Shown: piece after piece, positions 34,045 through 45,394 of the stretch | Layout of the letters: each line of letters begins with the position of its first letter | Position numbering within the stretch: position 1 is the first letter of the stretch | NCBI RefSeq assembly: GCF_002303925.1 | Contig: NZ_MRCS01000028.1 | Coordinates: 24,196-88,195, forward strand | From: Pseudomonas sp. ACN8 | Lineage (GTDB): Bacteria; Pseudomonadota; Gammaproteobacteria; Pseudomonadales; Pseudomonadaceae | Length of the DNA: 64,000 bases | Direction: 5' to 3' | Notes under the pieces: model-generated | Database searches by the model: none | What the model saw: only the letters and a program-made list of their open reading frames with translations | Told to the model about the DNA's origin: nothing | Translations under genes and position numbers: made by a program

Positions 34045-36048
34045 ATGCACAACAATAAGAGTCACGGCTTCACCGCTCCACGCTGCACCTTGCTGGCCTC
34101 GGCCATTCTCGCGGCAAGCGTACCGGCGGCCCATGCGGTCGAGATCGAGACGGGGAACCCGGACTGGAACGTACGCGTGGATAACACCATCAAGTACAAC
34201 TACGGCGTGCGCACCGAAAGTGCCGACAAGCGCATGTTGGGAACGCCGAACAACAACGACGGCGACTACAACTTCCGCAAGGCCGGTACCAACATCACCA
34301 ACCGTATCGACCTGTTGACCGAAATGGACGTGGTCTACAAGAACGCCATGGGTTTTCGCGTCAGCGCCGCCAGCTGGTACGACAAGGCCTATGACAACAC
34401 TGGCTCCAATTCCAACCCGTTCGTCAACGGCAACGATGCGCGTTCGGGCCTGATCGCCAACGACCCGCGCCTTGCCGGGGTCAACCGTGACAACGTCGGC
34501 AACGGCAGCCCGCACCTGAGCAACTATGCCCAGCGCTACTACAGCGGTCCTTCGGGCGAAATCCTCGATGCCTTCGTGTTCTACAGCACCGAAGTGGGCG
34601 AGGAGTCGATGTTCAGCGCCAAGGCCGGTCAGCACAACGTGTTCTGGGGCGAGACCATTCTCAATCCGGTGCACTCGGTCAGCTATGGCCAGTCCGGCCT
34701 CGACCTGGCCAAGCTCGCCGCGTCGCCGGGTACCGAAGCCAAGGAACTGTTCGTTCCGCGTAACCAGCTGTCGATGTCGTTCACCATCAATCCCGAGCTG
34801 ACCGTGGGTGCCCAGTATTTCCTGAATTGGGATGCCGCGCGTCTTCCGGAAGCGGGCACCTATTACGGTGGTTCCGACCTGGTCGGCTTCGGCGCGCAAT
34901 CGTTCCTGTTGGGCAACACCAACGGCGTGGTACCGGGCAGTCCGCTGGGTTGTGGCCTGGCGCCGTGCAACGCCTTGACCAATGTGCGTCGTGGCAAGGA
35001 CCTGACGCCGCATGACAGCGGCGACTGGGGCGTCATGGCCAAATGGTCGCCGGCCTGGCTGGATGGCACCCTCGGCGTTTACTACCGCGAAACCTCGGAA
35101 ATCCTGCCGCAAGCCTGGCTGGACGCCCGGGGCATCAGCTCGGCCAACCCGAACGGCACCCGTCCGGCGGGGCAGGTGCCTGCGGTGATCAACACCCTCA
35201 ATTCGCTGAACACCGCCACCTATCAACTGGCCTATGCCGACAACATCAAGATCCTCGGCCTGAGCCTGTCCAAGGACGTGGGCGGGATCAGTGTCGGTTC
35301 GGACCTGAACATCCGTCACAACATGCCGCTGGCCAGTATCCCGGCGATCGTCAGTACCCGCAGCCCGCTGGGCCTGGGTCAAGGGCTTGGCCTGCTGCCT
35401 GCACGTACGGACGCTACCGGTGTGGTCTATGACACCCCGAGCCGTGGCGACAGCATGAGCGCCACCGGCGATACCCTGCACTGGACGCTCAACGGTCTGA
35501 TGACCCTGCCTAAAACACCGGTGTTCGACCAGGCAACCGTGCTTGCCGAGCTGTACTACAGCAACCTGCTCAAGCTCGATAGCGAGAACGAAGCGCTCTA
35601 CAAAGGCAAGAGCAGCTATCGCGGTATCGACGCGCCGACCCGTGACAACTGGGGCTTGGCAGTCAACTTCACACCGACCTGGTACCAGGTATTCCCGGGT
35701 GTGGATCTCAACGCGCCGATGTCCGTCAACGTCGGTCTCGACGGTGTGTCGCCGGTCTCCGGTGGCGGTGCCAAGGACACCGGCAACTATGCCGTGGGCG
35801 TGGGCGCCATTGTGTACAACAAATACTTTGTCGACCTGAAGTACGTGGACTCTTTCGGTGAAACCGAGAAGTGCAACAACAGCGGTGTGAGTACCGGTTC
35901 CAAGGCCGGTGACGGCTCCACCCCGAACGCCTTTAGCGGCAACGAAAACTACGCCTGTTATGCCGGCGGCTACTCGTCCTTCTCCGGAGGTGGTGCCACG
36001 ACTGAGGACCGTGGCGCCGTGTACCTGACGATGAAAACTACATTCTGA
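34045..36048 (+). CDS. DUF1302-family outer-membrane protein
   Basis: A 667-residue protein with a Sec signal (cleavage after PAAHA around residue 32). The mature part has the DUF1302 pattern: repeated beta-strand-like segments with aromatic girdles and an end MKTTF with C-terminal Phe, typical of outer-membrane beta-barrels. DUF1302 proteins are associated in Pseudomonas with uptake or handling of hydrophobic substrates. It is paired with a DUF1329 gene 41 bp downstream, as in many genomes. GGCGGAG precedes ATG 34045. Confidence 0.85.
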   Translation: MHNNKSHGFTAPRCTLLASAILAASVPAAHAVEIETGNPDWNVRVDNTIKYNYGVRTESADKRMLGTPNNNDGDYNFRKAGTNITNRIDLLTEMDVVYKNAMGFRVSAASWYDKAYDNTGSNSNPFVNGNDARSGLIANDPRLAGVNRDNVGNGSPHLSNYAQRYYSGPSGEILDAFVFYSTEVGEESMFSAKAGQHNVFWGETILNPVHSVSYGQSGLDLAKLAASPGTEAKELFVPRNQLSMSFTINPELTVGAQYFLNWDAARLPEAGTYYGGSDLVGFGAQSFLLGNTNGVVPGSPLGCGLAPCNALTNVRRGKDLTPHDSGDWGVMAKWSPAWLDGTLGVYYRETSEILPQAWLDARGISSANPNGTRPAGQVPAVINTLNSLNTATYQLAYADNIKILGLSLSKDVGGISVGSDLNIRHNMPLASIPAIVSTRSPLGLGQGLGLLPARTDATGVVYDTPSRGDSMSATGDTLHWTLNGLMTLPKTPVFDQATVLAELYYSNLLKLDSENEALYKGKSSYRGIDAPTRDNWGLAVNFTPTWYQVFPGVDLNAPMSVNVGLDGVSPVSGGGAKDTGNYAVGVGAIVYNKYFVDLKYVDSFGETEKCNNSGVSTGSKAGDGSTPNAFSGNENYACYAGGYSSFSGGGATTEDRGAVYLTMKTTF

Positions 36049-36089
36049 TTCACCACTGATTTGCTCAATGCAAGCAGGAGAATAACAAG

Positions 36090-37448
36090 ATGAAATTCGT
36101 AAAAACCGTGTTGGCCGCGTCCTTGGCCATGGTCTTCGCCGCTCAGGCACAGGCTGCCGTTTCAACTCAGGAAGCTGCCAAACTGGGCACCAGCCTGACC
36201 ATGGTAGGGGCTGAAAAAGCCGGGAACGCTGATGGTTCCATTCCTGCCTACAACGGTGGCTTGACCACGCCGCCGGCCAGCTTCAAGGCCGGCGACAGCA
36301 TGCGCCCGGACCCGTTTGCCAGTGAAAAACCGATACTGGTGATCGACGGCAAGAACGTCGATCAGTACAAGGGCATGCTCACGGCGACCACGGTAGAACT
36401 GGCCAAGCGTTTCCCGACCTTCCGTGTCGACGTGTTCCCGACGCACCGCACCGTGTCGCTGCCCCAGGCGATTCTGGATAACGGCGTGAAGAACGCCAGC
36501 GGCGCCAAGTCCCTGGAAGGTGGCCTGGCCATCGACAACGTGCTGCCGGGCATTCCATTCCCGATTCCGCAGTCGGGCAACGAAGCGATGTGGAACTTCC
36601 TGTTGCGCTACCAAGGCGTCAGCATCAGCTCCAAGTACGACTCCTGGAACGTCGACTCCGCCGGTGTGCCAAGCCTGGCAACCACCGGGCAAGCGAACAT
36701 CTCCTACCCGATCTACGAAAACCTCTCGCAGCCGATCAGCAGCGCCGACGTGTACTACCAGATGAAGCTGGCGTACACCGGCCCTGCGCGCCGCGCCGGT
36801 GAGGCAATCATGCTCAAGGACGCCGCCAACCCGTTGCAGCAACCGCGTCGCGCCTGGCAGTACTTGCCGGGGCAGCGTCGGGTCAAGCTGGCTCCGAGCC
36901 TGGCCTACGACACGCCCAACCCGGGTACCGCTGGCGCGGGCACCTACGATGACGTGTTCGTGTTCAACGGTGCGCTGGATCGCTACGACTGGAAGCTTAC
37001 GGGCAAGCAGGAAATGATCGTGCCGTACAACACCTACAAGCTGACCTACGTGCAGGATCCGAAGTCGCTGACCACCGCCAATCACCTGTCACCGGACTTC
37101 GTGCGTTGGGAAAAACACCGCGTCTGGGTCGTCGAAGGCAACCTCAAGTCCGGTGCTCGTCACATCTACGCCAAGCGCCGCTTCTACCTCGACGAAGACA
37201 GCTGGACCGCTTTGGCCTCGGATCAATATGACGCCCGTGGTCAGCTCTATCGCGGTTCCTTCGCCTTCCTGAGCCAGAGCTACGACAAGCAGGTTCCGGA
37301 CTCCACGCCGTTCATGATCTACGACCTGGTCGGCGGTTCCTACAACATCAACGGTGTAGTCGGCCCTTACGGCGGCATCAAGTACATCGAGCCGCTCTCC
37401 AAGGCCCAGTGGTCTTCGGAATCCCTGGCCGGCGCCGGTATTCGCTAA
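36090..37448 (+). CDS. DUF1329-family envelope protein (outer-membrane lipoprotein-sorting-like)
   Basis: A 452-residue protein with a Sec signal (cleavage after AQAQA around residue 22). The mature sequence has the DUF1329 features: GTSLTMVGAEKAGNADGSIPAYNGG near the start, a central ARRAGEAIML segment and RAWQYLPGQRRVKLAPSLAYDTPNP. This fold resembles LolA/LolB-like lipid-carrying proteins. It sits directly after DUF1302 with AGGAGA as ribosome site, and probably moves a hydrophobic molecule through the periplasm. Confidence 0.85.
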   Translation: MKFVKTVLAASLAMVFAAQAQAAVSTQEAAKLGTSLTMVGAEKAGNADGSIPAYNGGLTTPPASFKAGDSMRPDPFASEKPILVIDGKNVDQYKGMLTATTVELAKRFPTFRVDVFPTHRTVSLPQAILDNGVKNASGAKSLEGGLAIDNVLPGIPFPIPQSGNEAMWNFLLRYQGVSISSKYDSWNVDSAGVPSLATTGQANISYPIYENLSQPISSADVYYQMKLAYTGPARRAGEAIMLKDAANPLQQPRRAWQYLPGQRRVKLAPSLAYDTPNPGTAGAGTYDDVFVFNGALDRYDWKLTGKQEMIVPYNTYKLTYVQDPKSLTTANHLSPDFVRWEKHRVWVVEGNLKSGARHIYAKRRFYLDEDSWTALASDQYDARGQLYRGSFAFLSQSYDKQVPDSTPFMIYDLVGGSYNINGVVGPYGGIKYIEPLSKAQWSSESLAGAGIR

Positions 37449-37462
37449 GCCAACCGCACGAT

Positions 37463-37568
37463 CCCCTGTAGGAGCGAGCCTGCTCGCGATGGTCGTGAAC
37501 GATGAAGCGGGGAATCTGGTTCCCCGCGGTGTTTTTGAGTCCATCGCGAGCAGGCTCGCTCCCACAGG
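37463..37568. repeat. REPIN inside the envelope cluster
   Basis: REP arms CCCCTGTAGGAGCGAGCCTGCTCGCGATGG and its inverse, 38 bp before the YCF48-like start. The REPIN splits the DUF1302/DUF1329 pair from the downstream genes. Confidence 0.88.
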
Positions 37569-37605
37569 ATCTGCACGGCGCCAGGTTTTCCGAAGAGGAC
37601 GCAGT

Positions 37606-38697
37606 ATGTGTTCGTATAAAAATAATATGTTGCAGCTGGCGCTTGGCGTCGTGTTCGGCCTGTCGCAGGGCGTCACCCAGGCGGCCGAGTACGTCGATGT
37701 GCTGGACCTGCCCGCCAGGGTCAGTGCCTTGGCCATCAACAGCCCGTTGTCGGGTATGACTCGCGCCGGCGGGCGAGTGATTACCGTCGGCCAGCGTGGC
37801 CATATTCTGTTTTCCGATGATTCCGGCAAGCACTGGCAACAGGCCGCCGTACCGGCCAGTGCCGACCTCACTGCGGTGAGTTTTCCGACCGCCACCCAAG
37901 GCTGGGCGGTGGGTAACGACGGCGTGGTGCTGCACAGCAGCGACGCTGGCGCGACCTGGCAAAAGCAACTCGACGGTCGTCAGATCGGCGCCTTGCTGGT
38001 CAAACATTACACGGCGCTGGCCAGCGCCGATCCGGGAAATGAGCAATGGCCGCTGCTGGTCACCGAGGGCCAGAAGCTAGCCGATCAGGGCGCGGATAAA
38101 CCGCTGCTCGACGTCTGGTTCGCCAACGACAAGACCGGCTATGTGGTCGGCGTGTTCAACCTGATCCTGCGCACCGACGACGGTGGTCAGACCTGGACCC
38201 CGTTTCAGGACCGCACCGACAACCCCCAGGGTTTCCACCTCAACGCCATCGCCTCCACCGGCGACGGTGTGTACATCGCTGGCGAGCAAGGCCTGCTGCT
38301 CAAGTGGGACGACAGCGCCCAACGCTTCAATGCCGTGCCGACGCCTTATCAAGGCAGCTTTTTCGGCGTGCTCGGCAAGCCCGGCGAAGTGCTGGTCTAC
38401 GGCCTGCGCGGCAACGTGTTGCGCAGCACCGACGGCGGCCAGCGCTGGACCGCACTGGACAGCGGCCTGCACGTCAGCATCACCGCCGGCCTGATCGACG
38501 CCCGTGGCAATTATCGCTTGTTCACCCAGGGCGGGCAGATGCTGGTCAGCCAGGGGACGGGCGCGCAGTTGCGTCTGAAGCAGCAACCGGCACCGACCCC
38601 GGTCGCCGGCGCCACCCAGGCCACCGACGGTTCACTGGTGGTGGCGGGTAGCCGTGGCGCCCGGACGCTGTCCGCCGATCCAGCCCTCGAACCCTAA
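37606..38697 (+). CDS. YCF48/BNR-repeat beta-propeller periplasmic protein
   Basis: A 363-residue protein with a hydrophobic signal (LALGVVFGLSQGVTQA, cleavage around residue 28) and repeated Asp-box motifs: SDDSGKHW, SSDAGATWQ, RTDDGGQTWTP, STDGGQRWTA. These make a beta-propeller like photosystem II assembly factor YCF48. GAGGA precedes ATG 37606. It lies 16 bp before the RND gene and presumably forms a periplasmic partner of it. Confidence 0.85.
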   Translation: MCSYKNNMLQLALGVVFGLSQGVTQAAEYVDVLDLPARVSALAINSPLSGMTRAGGRVITVGQRGHILFSDDSGKHWQQAAVPASADLTAVSFPTATQGWAVGNDGVVLHSSDAGATWQKQLDGRQIGALLVKHYTALASADPGNEQWPLLVTEGQKLADQGADKPLLDVWFANDKTGYVVGVFNLILRTDDGGQTWTPFQDRTDNPQGFHLNAIASTGDGVYIAGEQGLLLKWDDSAQRFNAVPTPYQGSFFGVLGKPGEVLVYGLRGNVLRSTDGGQRWTALDSGLHVSITAGLIDARGNYRLFTQGGQMLVSQGTGAQLRLKQQPAPTPVAGATQATDGSLVVAGSRGARTLSADPALEP

Positions 38698-38713
38698 GAG
38701 CGAGAACCCAGAC

Positions 38714-41233
38714 ATGGGCAATATCAAACAAGACGCCATGCCGGTGATCCGCGACCTGCGGGATTTCGACCAGCGCTCCGGCAACCTCCTCGAGCGGCTG
38801 GTGTTCAACTACCGCCCGCTGTTCATGCTGCTGATGGCGCTCGCCACCGTGGTGCTGGGCTTCATGGCCGTGACTCGCCTGGAGTTGCGCCCCAGCTTCG
38901 AAAAAATGATTCCCCAGAGCCAGCCCTACATCCAGAACTTCCTGGAAAACCGCGCTTCGCTGCGCGGGTTGGGCAACTCAGTGCGCGTCGTGGTCGAGAA
39001 CACCCAGGGTGATATTTTCGACCCCGAATACCTCGACGTGCTCAAGCAGGTCAACGACCAGCTGTTCCTCACCGAAGGCGTCGACCGTGCGTGGATGAAG
39101 TCGCTGTGGAGCCCGGCCGTGCGCTGGACCGAAGTCACCGAGGACGGTTTCCAGGGTGGCCCGGTGATGCCCGACCGTTATCAGGGCTCGCCCTCCGACA
39201 TTGAACAATTGCGCCAGAACATCTCCCGCGCGGGCCTCGTCGGCAGCCTGGTGGCCAGCGACTTCAAGTCGACCATGCTGATCGTGCCGCTGATGGACAA
39301 AGCCGCCGCCGGTGGCCAGCGCATCAACTACCACGCCTTCTCGCAGATGCTCGAAGAGCAGTTGCGCGACAAGATCGAATACGCCGGCGACAGCGCGGCG
39401 CGTCAATCCGGAGTCGAAGGCACCGGTCACTACAAGGTGCGGGTGATCGGTTTCGCCAAACTGATGGGCGACCTGATCGACGGCCTGATCCAGGTGATGA
39501 TGTTCTTCGGCCTGGCCGTGGTCACGTCGCTGATCATCATCTACGCCTACACCCGTTGCGTGCGCAGCACCTTGCTGGTGGTCGGCTGCTCGCTGATCGC
39601 GGTGGTCTGGCAGCTGGGCATCGTCGCCTGGCTCGGTTATGCCATCGACCCGTATTCGGTGCTGGTGCCGTTCCTGATCTTCGCCATCGGCGTGTCCCAC
39701 GCGGCGCAGAAGATGAACGGGATCATGCAGGACATCGCCCGTGGCACCCACAAACTGATCGCCGCGCGCTATACCTTCCGCCGTCTGTTCATCGCCGGTG
39801 TCACCGCGCTGCTGGCCGACGCCGTGGGCTTCGCCGTGTTGATGCTGATCGACATCCCGGTGATCCAGGACCTGGCGATCACCGCCAGCATCGGTGTCGC
39901 GGTGCTGATCTTCACCTCGCTGTTGCTGATGCCGGTGGCCCTGTCCTACATCGGCGTCGGCGCCAAGGCCGCCGAGCGCGCGCTGAAGATCGACAACCGT
40001 GCCGAGAAGCACAAAGGCTTCGGCAAACTGTGGGACGCGCTCGATCGCTTCACCACGGCCAAGTGGGCTACCGGTGCCGTGCTGGTCGCCATCTTGATGG
40101 GCATCGGCGGTTACCTGGTCAGCCTCAACCTGAAGATCGGCGACCTCGACAGCGGGGCGCCGGAGCTGCGCGCCGACTCGCGCTACAACCGCGACAACGC
40201 CTACATCACCCAGCATTACGCGCTGTCCAGCGACCTGTTCGCGGTGATGATCAAGACCGCGCCGGAAGGCTGCCTGAACTACAAAACCCTGGTCCTCGCC
40301 GACCGCCTGGCCTGGGAGCTGCAGCAGTATCCGGGCGTGCAAGCGACGGCCTCTCTGGTCAACGCGGTACGCCAGATCACCGCCGGCACCTACGAAGGCA
40401 ACCCCAAGCTCAACAGCATCCAGCGCAACCAGGACGTGCTCAACTACGCTGCGCAGCAAGCCTCGGTCAACTCGCCGGAGCTGTTCAACACCGACTGCTC
40501 GCTGATGCCGGTGATCACCTTCCTCAAGGATCACAAGGCGGAAACCCTCGATGCGGTGGTGGCGATTGCCGACAAGTTCGCCAAGGACAACAGCACCGCG
40601 GATCGCCAGTTCCTGCTCGCCGCCGGTACTGCCGGGATCGAGGCCGCGACCAACATCGTGGTGCGCGAAGCCAACCGCACCATGCTGCTGTACGTGTATG
40701 CGGCGGTGACGCTGTTCTGCCTGATCACCTTCCGCAGCTGGCGCGCCACGCTGGTGGCGCTGTTGCCGCTGGTGCTGACCTCGATCCTCTGCGAAGCCTT
40801 GATGGTGGCCATGGGCATCGGCGTGAAAGTCGCGACCCTGCCGGTGATCGCCCTCGGCGTGGGCATCGGCGTGGACTACGCCTTGTACCTGCTCAGCGTG
40901 CAGTTGCACTTCCAGCGCCAGGGCCTGCCGCTGTCCCAGGCCTACCGCAACGCCGTGTCGTTCACCGGCCGTGTGGTCGGGCTGGTGGGCATCACCCTGG
41001 CCGCCGGCGTGGTGTGCTGGGTCTGGTCGCCGATCAAGTTCCAGGCCGACATGGGCATCCTGCTGACCTTCATGTTCCTGTGGAACATGCTCGGCGCGCT
41101 GATCCTGATTCCGGCCCTGTCGTACTTCCTGCTGCGCGAACGGGCCCCTCAGCCCGGTGCTGTCGCGGCAACCGAAACCACTGAATCCACTGAACGTCCC
41201 GGCATGCCGCATGCCGTGACCACTTCCGAGTAA
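38714..41233 (+). CDS. RND/MMPL-family exporter
   Basis: An 839-residue inner-membrane protein: N-terminal TM (LLMALATVVLGFMAV), a large periplasmic loop, then a cluster of TM helices (about 260-440), repeated in the second half (TM, loop 480-660, TM cluster to 820). This is the two-fold RND/MMPL architecture, but at 839 aa it is shorter than HAE1 multidrug pumps (>1000), like the hydrophobe/lipid-exporter group. It shares the operon with YCF48 (16-bp gap) and an acyl-CoA dehydrogenase (6-bp gap), suggesting export or import of a lipid-like molecule. Confidence 0.88.
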   Translation: MGNIKQDAMPVIRDLRDFDQRSGNLLERLVFNYRPLFMLLMALATVVLGFMAVTRLELRPSFEKMIPQSQPYIQNFLENRASLRGLGNSVRVVVENTQGDIFDPEYLDVLKQVNDQLFLTEGVDRAWMKSLWSPAVRWTEVTEDGFQGGPVMPDRYQGSPSDIEQLRQNISRAGLVGSLVASDFKSTMLIVPLMDKAAAGGQRINYHAFSQMLEEQLRDKIEYAGDSAARQSGVEGTGHYKVRVIGFAKLMGDLIDGLIQVMMFFGLAVVTSLIIIYAYTRCVRSTLLVVGCSLIAVVWQLGIVAWLGYAIDPYSVLVPFLIFAIGVSHAAQKMNGIMQDIARGTHKLIAARYTFRRLFIAGVTALLADAVGFAVLMLIDIPVIQDLAITASIGVAVLIFTSLLLMPVALSYIGVGAKAAERALKIDNRAEKHKGFGKLWDALDRFTTAKWATGAVLVAILMGIGGYLVSLNLKIGDLDSGAPELRADSRYNRDNAYITQHYALSSDLFAVMIKTAPEGCLNYKTLVLADRLAWELQQYPGVQATASLVNAVRQITAGTYEGNPKLNSIQRNQDVLNYAAQQASVNSPELFNTDCSLMPVITFLKDHKAETLDAVVAIADKFAKDNSTADRQFLLAAGTAGIEAATNIVVREANRTMLLYVYAAVTLFCLITFRSWRATLVALLPLVLTSILCEALMVAMGIGVKVATLPVIALGVGIGVDYALYLLSVQLHFQRQGLPLSQAYRNAVSFTGRVVGLVGITLAAGVVCWVWSPIKFQADMGILLTFMFLWNMLGALILIPALSYFLLRERAPQPGAVAATETTESTERPGMPHAVTTSE

Positions 41234-41239
41234 GCCAAG

Positions 41240-43018
<1,779 letters not shown>

Positions 43019-43042
43019 TCGAAAGGACAAGGAACCTTAATC

Positions 43043-44686
43043 ATGATGGCGACAAAAATAATTCCGCCCGCCGACGGCGCTTATGCCTATCCCTTGCTGA
43101 TCAAGCAATTGCTGCTGTCCGGCGTGCGCTACGAGCCAGGCCGGGAAATCGTCTACGCCGACAAGCTGCGCTACAGCTACCAGACCCTCAACAAGCGTAT
43201 CCGCCGCCTGGCCAATGCGCTGACGGCGGCCGGGGTCAAGGCCGGTGACACCGTGGCCCTGCTCGACTGGGACAGCCACCGTTACCTGGAGTGCTTCTTC
43301 GCCGTGCCGATGATCGGTGCGGTGCTGCACACGGTGAACATTCGCCTGTCGCCGGAGCAGGTGCTGTTCACCATGAACCACGCCGAAGATGACCTGGTGC
43401 TGGTGCATGATGATTTCCTGCCCCTGGTCGAGCAGATCCACGGTCGGCTGGAAACCGTTAAAGGCTACCTGCAGCTCACCGATGACGAGGCGACCACCAC
43501 CTCGCTGCCGGTGCTGGGCGAGTACGAACACCTGCTGTCCCTGGCCCCGGACCAGTACGACTTCCCCGATTTCGACGAGAACTCGGTCGCCACGCTGTTC
43601 TACACCACCGGCACCACCGGCGACCCGAAAGGCGTGTACTTCACCCACCGGCAGTTGGTGCTGCACACCCTGAATGCCGTCGGCACCCTGGGCGCCTATC
43701 AGGGCCAGCCGCTGCTGCGTTCCGACGACGTGTACATGCCGATCACGCCGATGTTCCACGTGCATGCGTGGGGCGTGCCGTATGTCGCGACGCTGATGGG
43801 CATCAAGCAGGTCTACCCCGGCCGCTACGAGCCCAACAGCCTGGTCAGGCTGTACCGCGAAGAGAAGGTGACCTTCTCCCACTGCGTGCCGACCATTTTG
43901 CAGATGATCCTCCATTGTGAGGAAGGCAAGGCGACCCGCTTCGACGGCTGGAAAATGCTCCTGGGCGGCAGCGCGCTGACCCTGGGCGTGGCCAGCGAAG
44001 CCAGTGCCAAAGGCATGGTGGTGCACGCCGGTTACGGCATGTCCGAAACCTGCCCGTTGCTGTGCCTGACCTACCTGCGCGATGAAGACCTGCAGCTGTC
44101 CACCGAAGCGCAACTGCCGATCCGCATCAAGACCGGTACGCCGGTGCCGTTGGTCGACCTGAAGATCATCGACGCCGAGGGCAATGACGTGGCCCATGAC
44201 GGCGAGTCCCTGGGCGAGATCGTGGTGCGCGCGCCATGGCTGACCCAGGGCTATCTGAAAGCCCCGGACAAAGGCGCGCAGCTGTGGCTCAACGGCTGGC
44301 TGCACACCGGCGACATGGCCTCGATCGACCCACTGGGCGGCGTGGAAATCAAGGACCGCATCAAGGACGTGATCAAGACCGGCGGCGAGTGGATCAGCTC
44401 CCTGGAACTGGAAAGCCTGATCAGCGAACACCCGGGCGTGATGTCCGTGGCCGTGGTGGGCATTGCCGACGAACAATGGGGTGAACGCCCGATGGCCATG
44501 GTCGTGTGCGAACCGGGGCAATACCTGGACCGCAAGATTCTGGAGGTGCATTTGCAAGTCTTCGTCGACGGCGGGCGCATCAACAAATGGGCGATCCCCA
44601 AGCAGTTCAAGTTCGTCACCGAAATCCCCAAGACCAGCGTCGGCAAGATCAACAAGAAGCTGATTCGGGAAACGGAAGCGAACTGA
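43043..44686 (+). CDS. AMP-forming fatty acyl-CoA ligase
   Basis: A 547-residue ANL-superfamily enzyme: P-loop-like FYTTGTTGDPKGVYFTH, GYGMSETCP, the hinge region WLHTGDMASIDPLGGVEIKDRIKD and the catalytic Lys in PKTSVGKINKKL. It activates a fatty or aromatic carboxylate to acyl-CoA. It probably generates the substrate of the adjacent acyl-CoA dehydrogenase. It resembles the medium/long-chain ligases that in Pseudomonas are often next to DUF1302/DUF1329 genes (from memory, not checked). Confidence 0.9.
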   Translation: MMATKIIPPADGAYAYPLLIKQLLLSGVRYEPGREIVYADKLRYSYQTLNKRIRRLANALTAAGVKAGDTVALLDWDSHRYLECFFAVPMIGAVLHTVNIRLSPEQVLFTMNHAEDDLVLVHDDFLPLVEQIHGRLETVKGYLQLTDDEATTTSLPVLGEYEHLLSLAPDQYDFPDFDENSVATLFYTTGTTGDPKGVYFTHRQLVLHTLNAVGTLGAYQGQPLLRSDDVYMPITPMFHVHAWGVPYVATLMGIKQVYPGRYEPNSLVRLYREEKVTFSHCVPTILQMILHCEEGKATRFDGWKMLLGGSALTLGVASEASAKGMVVHAGYGMSETCPLLCLTYLRDEDLQLSTEAQLPIRIKTGTPVPLVDLKIIDAEGNDVAHDGESLGEIVVRAPWLTQGYLKAPDKGAQLWLNGWLHTGDMASIDPLGGVEIKDRIKDVIKTGGEWISSLELESLISEHPGVMSVAVVGIADEQWGERPMAMVVCEPGQYLDRKILEVHLQVFVDGGRINKWAIPKQFKFVTEIPKTSVGKINKKLIRETEAN

Positions 44687-44725
44687 GGGATAAACCTGCC
44701 ACCGTCCCCGATGGTCGCAACTTAA

Positions 44726-44823
44726 CTGTAGGAGCGAGCTTGCTCGCGATGGACTTGAGAACGCCGGGGGCTATCAGGTTTACAGCGTTATCGTTAACGA
44801 CCATCACGAGCTCGCTCCTACAG
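44726..44823. repeat. REPIN with decayed right arm
   Basis: Left arm CTGTAGGAGCGAGCTTGCTCGCGATGG; right arm ATCACGAGCTCGCTCCTACAG has lost bases in the core. It lies between the ligase stop and the K+ channel gene. Confidence 0.8.
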
Positions 44824-45000
44824 AAATCCACCGGTGCCAGGCGGTTTCTGGATAGTTTGCGGGGCGTCATCCTTGTCATAGTTCGCGCCAAAGATAACGC
44901 CCCGTCGGTCGCGGTTTTCAGCGCTTGTGCCAAGCTGAACGGGGTATTGAACCGCAGCGCATTCGATTGCCGGCCAATCAAACCCCAGGAAGCCCATGCC

Positions 45001-45348
45001 ATGAGCCTCGCCCATGCATCAAACGTTCGCCACGAGTTCTACAAAGCCGTCTGGTTCTACTTCAAAGTGGTGTGGCCGATCTTCTCGATTCTGCTGTTAG
45101 TGATCGTTGCGATTGGCCTCATCATCGCCCGGCTGGAAGGGTGGAGCCCTGATGAAGGTGTCTACTTTGCCTTCGTGACCGGGCTGACCATCGGCTATGG
45201 AGAACTGGTACCAAAACTGGGTGTGTCGCGAGTGCTGGCGATCCTGCTGGGTTTCAACGGCGTGCTGATGACCGCGACATTCGCGGCGATCAGTGTCCGG
45301 GCGATTGAAGTGACCGTGACGGCGACGAGGAAGGGGGACGTGGAGTAG
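45001..45348 (+). CDS. Minimal two-TM K+ channel-like protein
   Basis: A 115-residue protein with TM1 (VVWPIFSILLLVIVAIGLIIA, about 24-44), a pore loop TIGYGELVP (selectivity filter TIGYG) near residue 63, and TM2 (VLAILLGFNGVLMTATFAAI). This is the Ion_trans_2/KcsA-like minimal pore without a regulatory domain. It lies alone after a REPIN. AGGAAG precedes the ATG. It would form a tetrameric K+-selective channel if functional. Confidence 0.82.
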   Translation: MSLAHASNVRHEFYKAVWFYFKVVWPIFSILLLVIVAIGLIIARLEGWSPDEGVYFAFVTGLTIGYGELVPKLGVSRVLAILLGFNGVLMTATFAAISVRAIEVTVTATRKGDVE

Positions 45349-45394
45349 GGCGGTGATGGCTACGGCCGGTTTAAATGGCCGCAGCCTCCGGGGC

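Noticed and set aside
34012..36165. Minus-strand frame of 717 codons opposite the DUF1302 gene
   Set aside because: Antisense to a gene with signal peptide and barrel-type sequence; no recognisable domain of its own.
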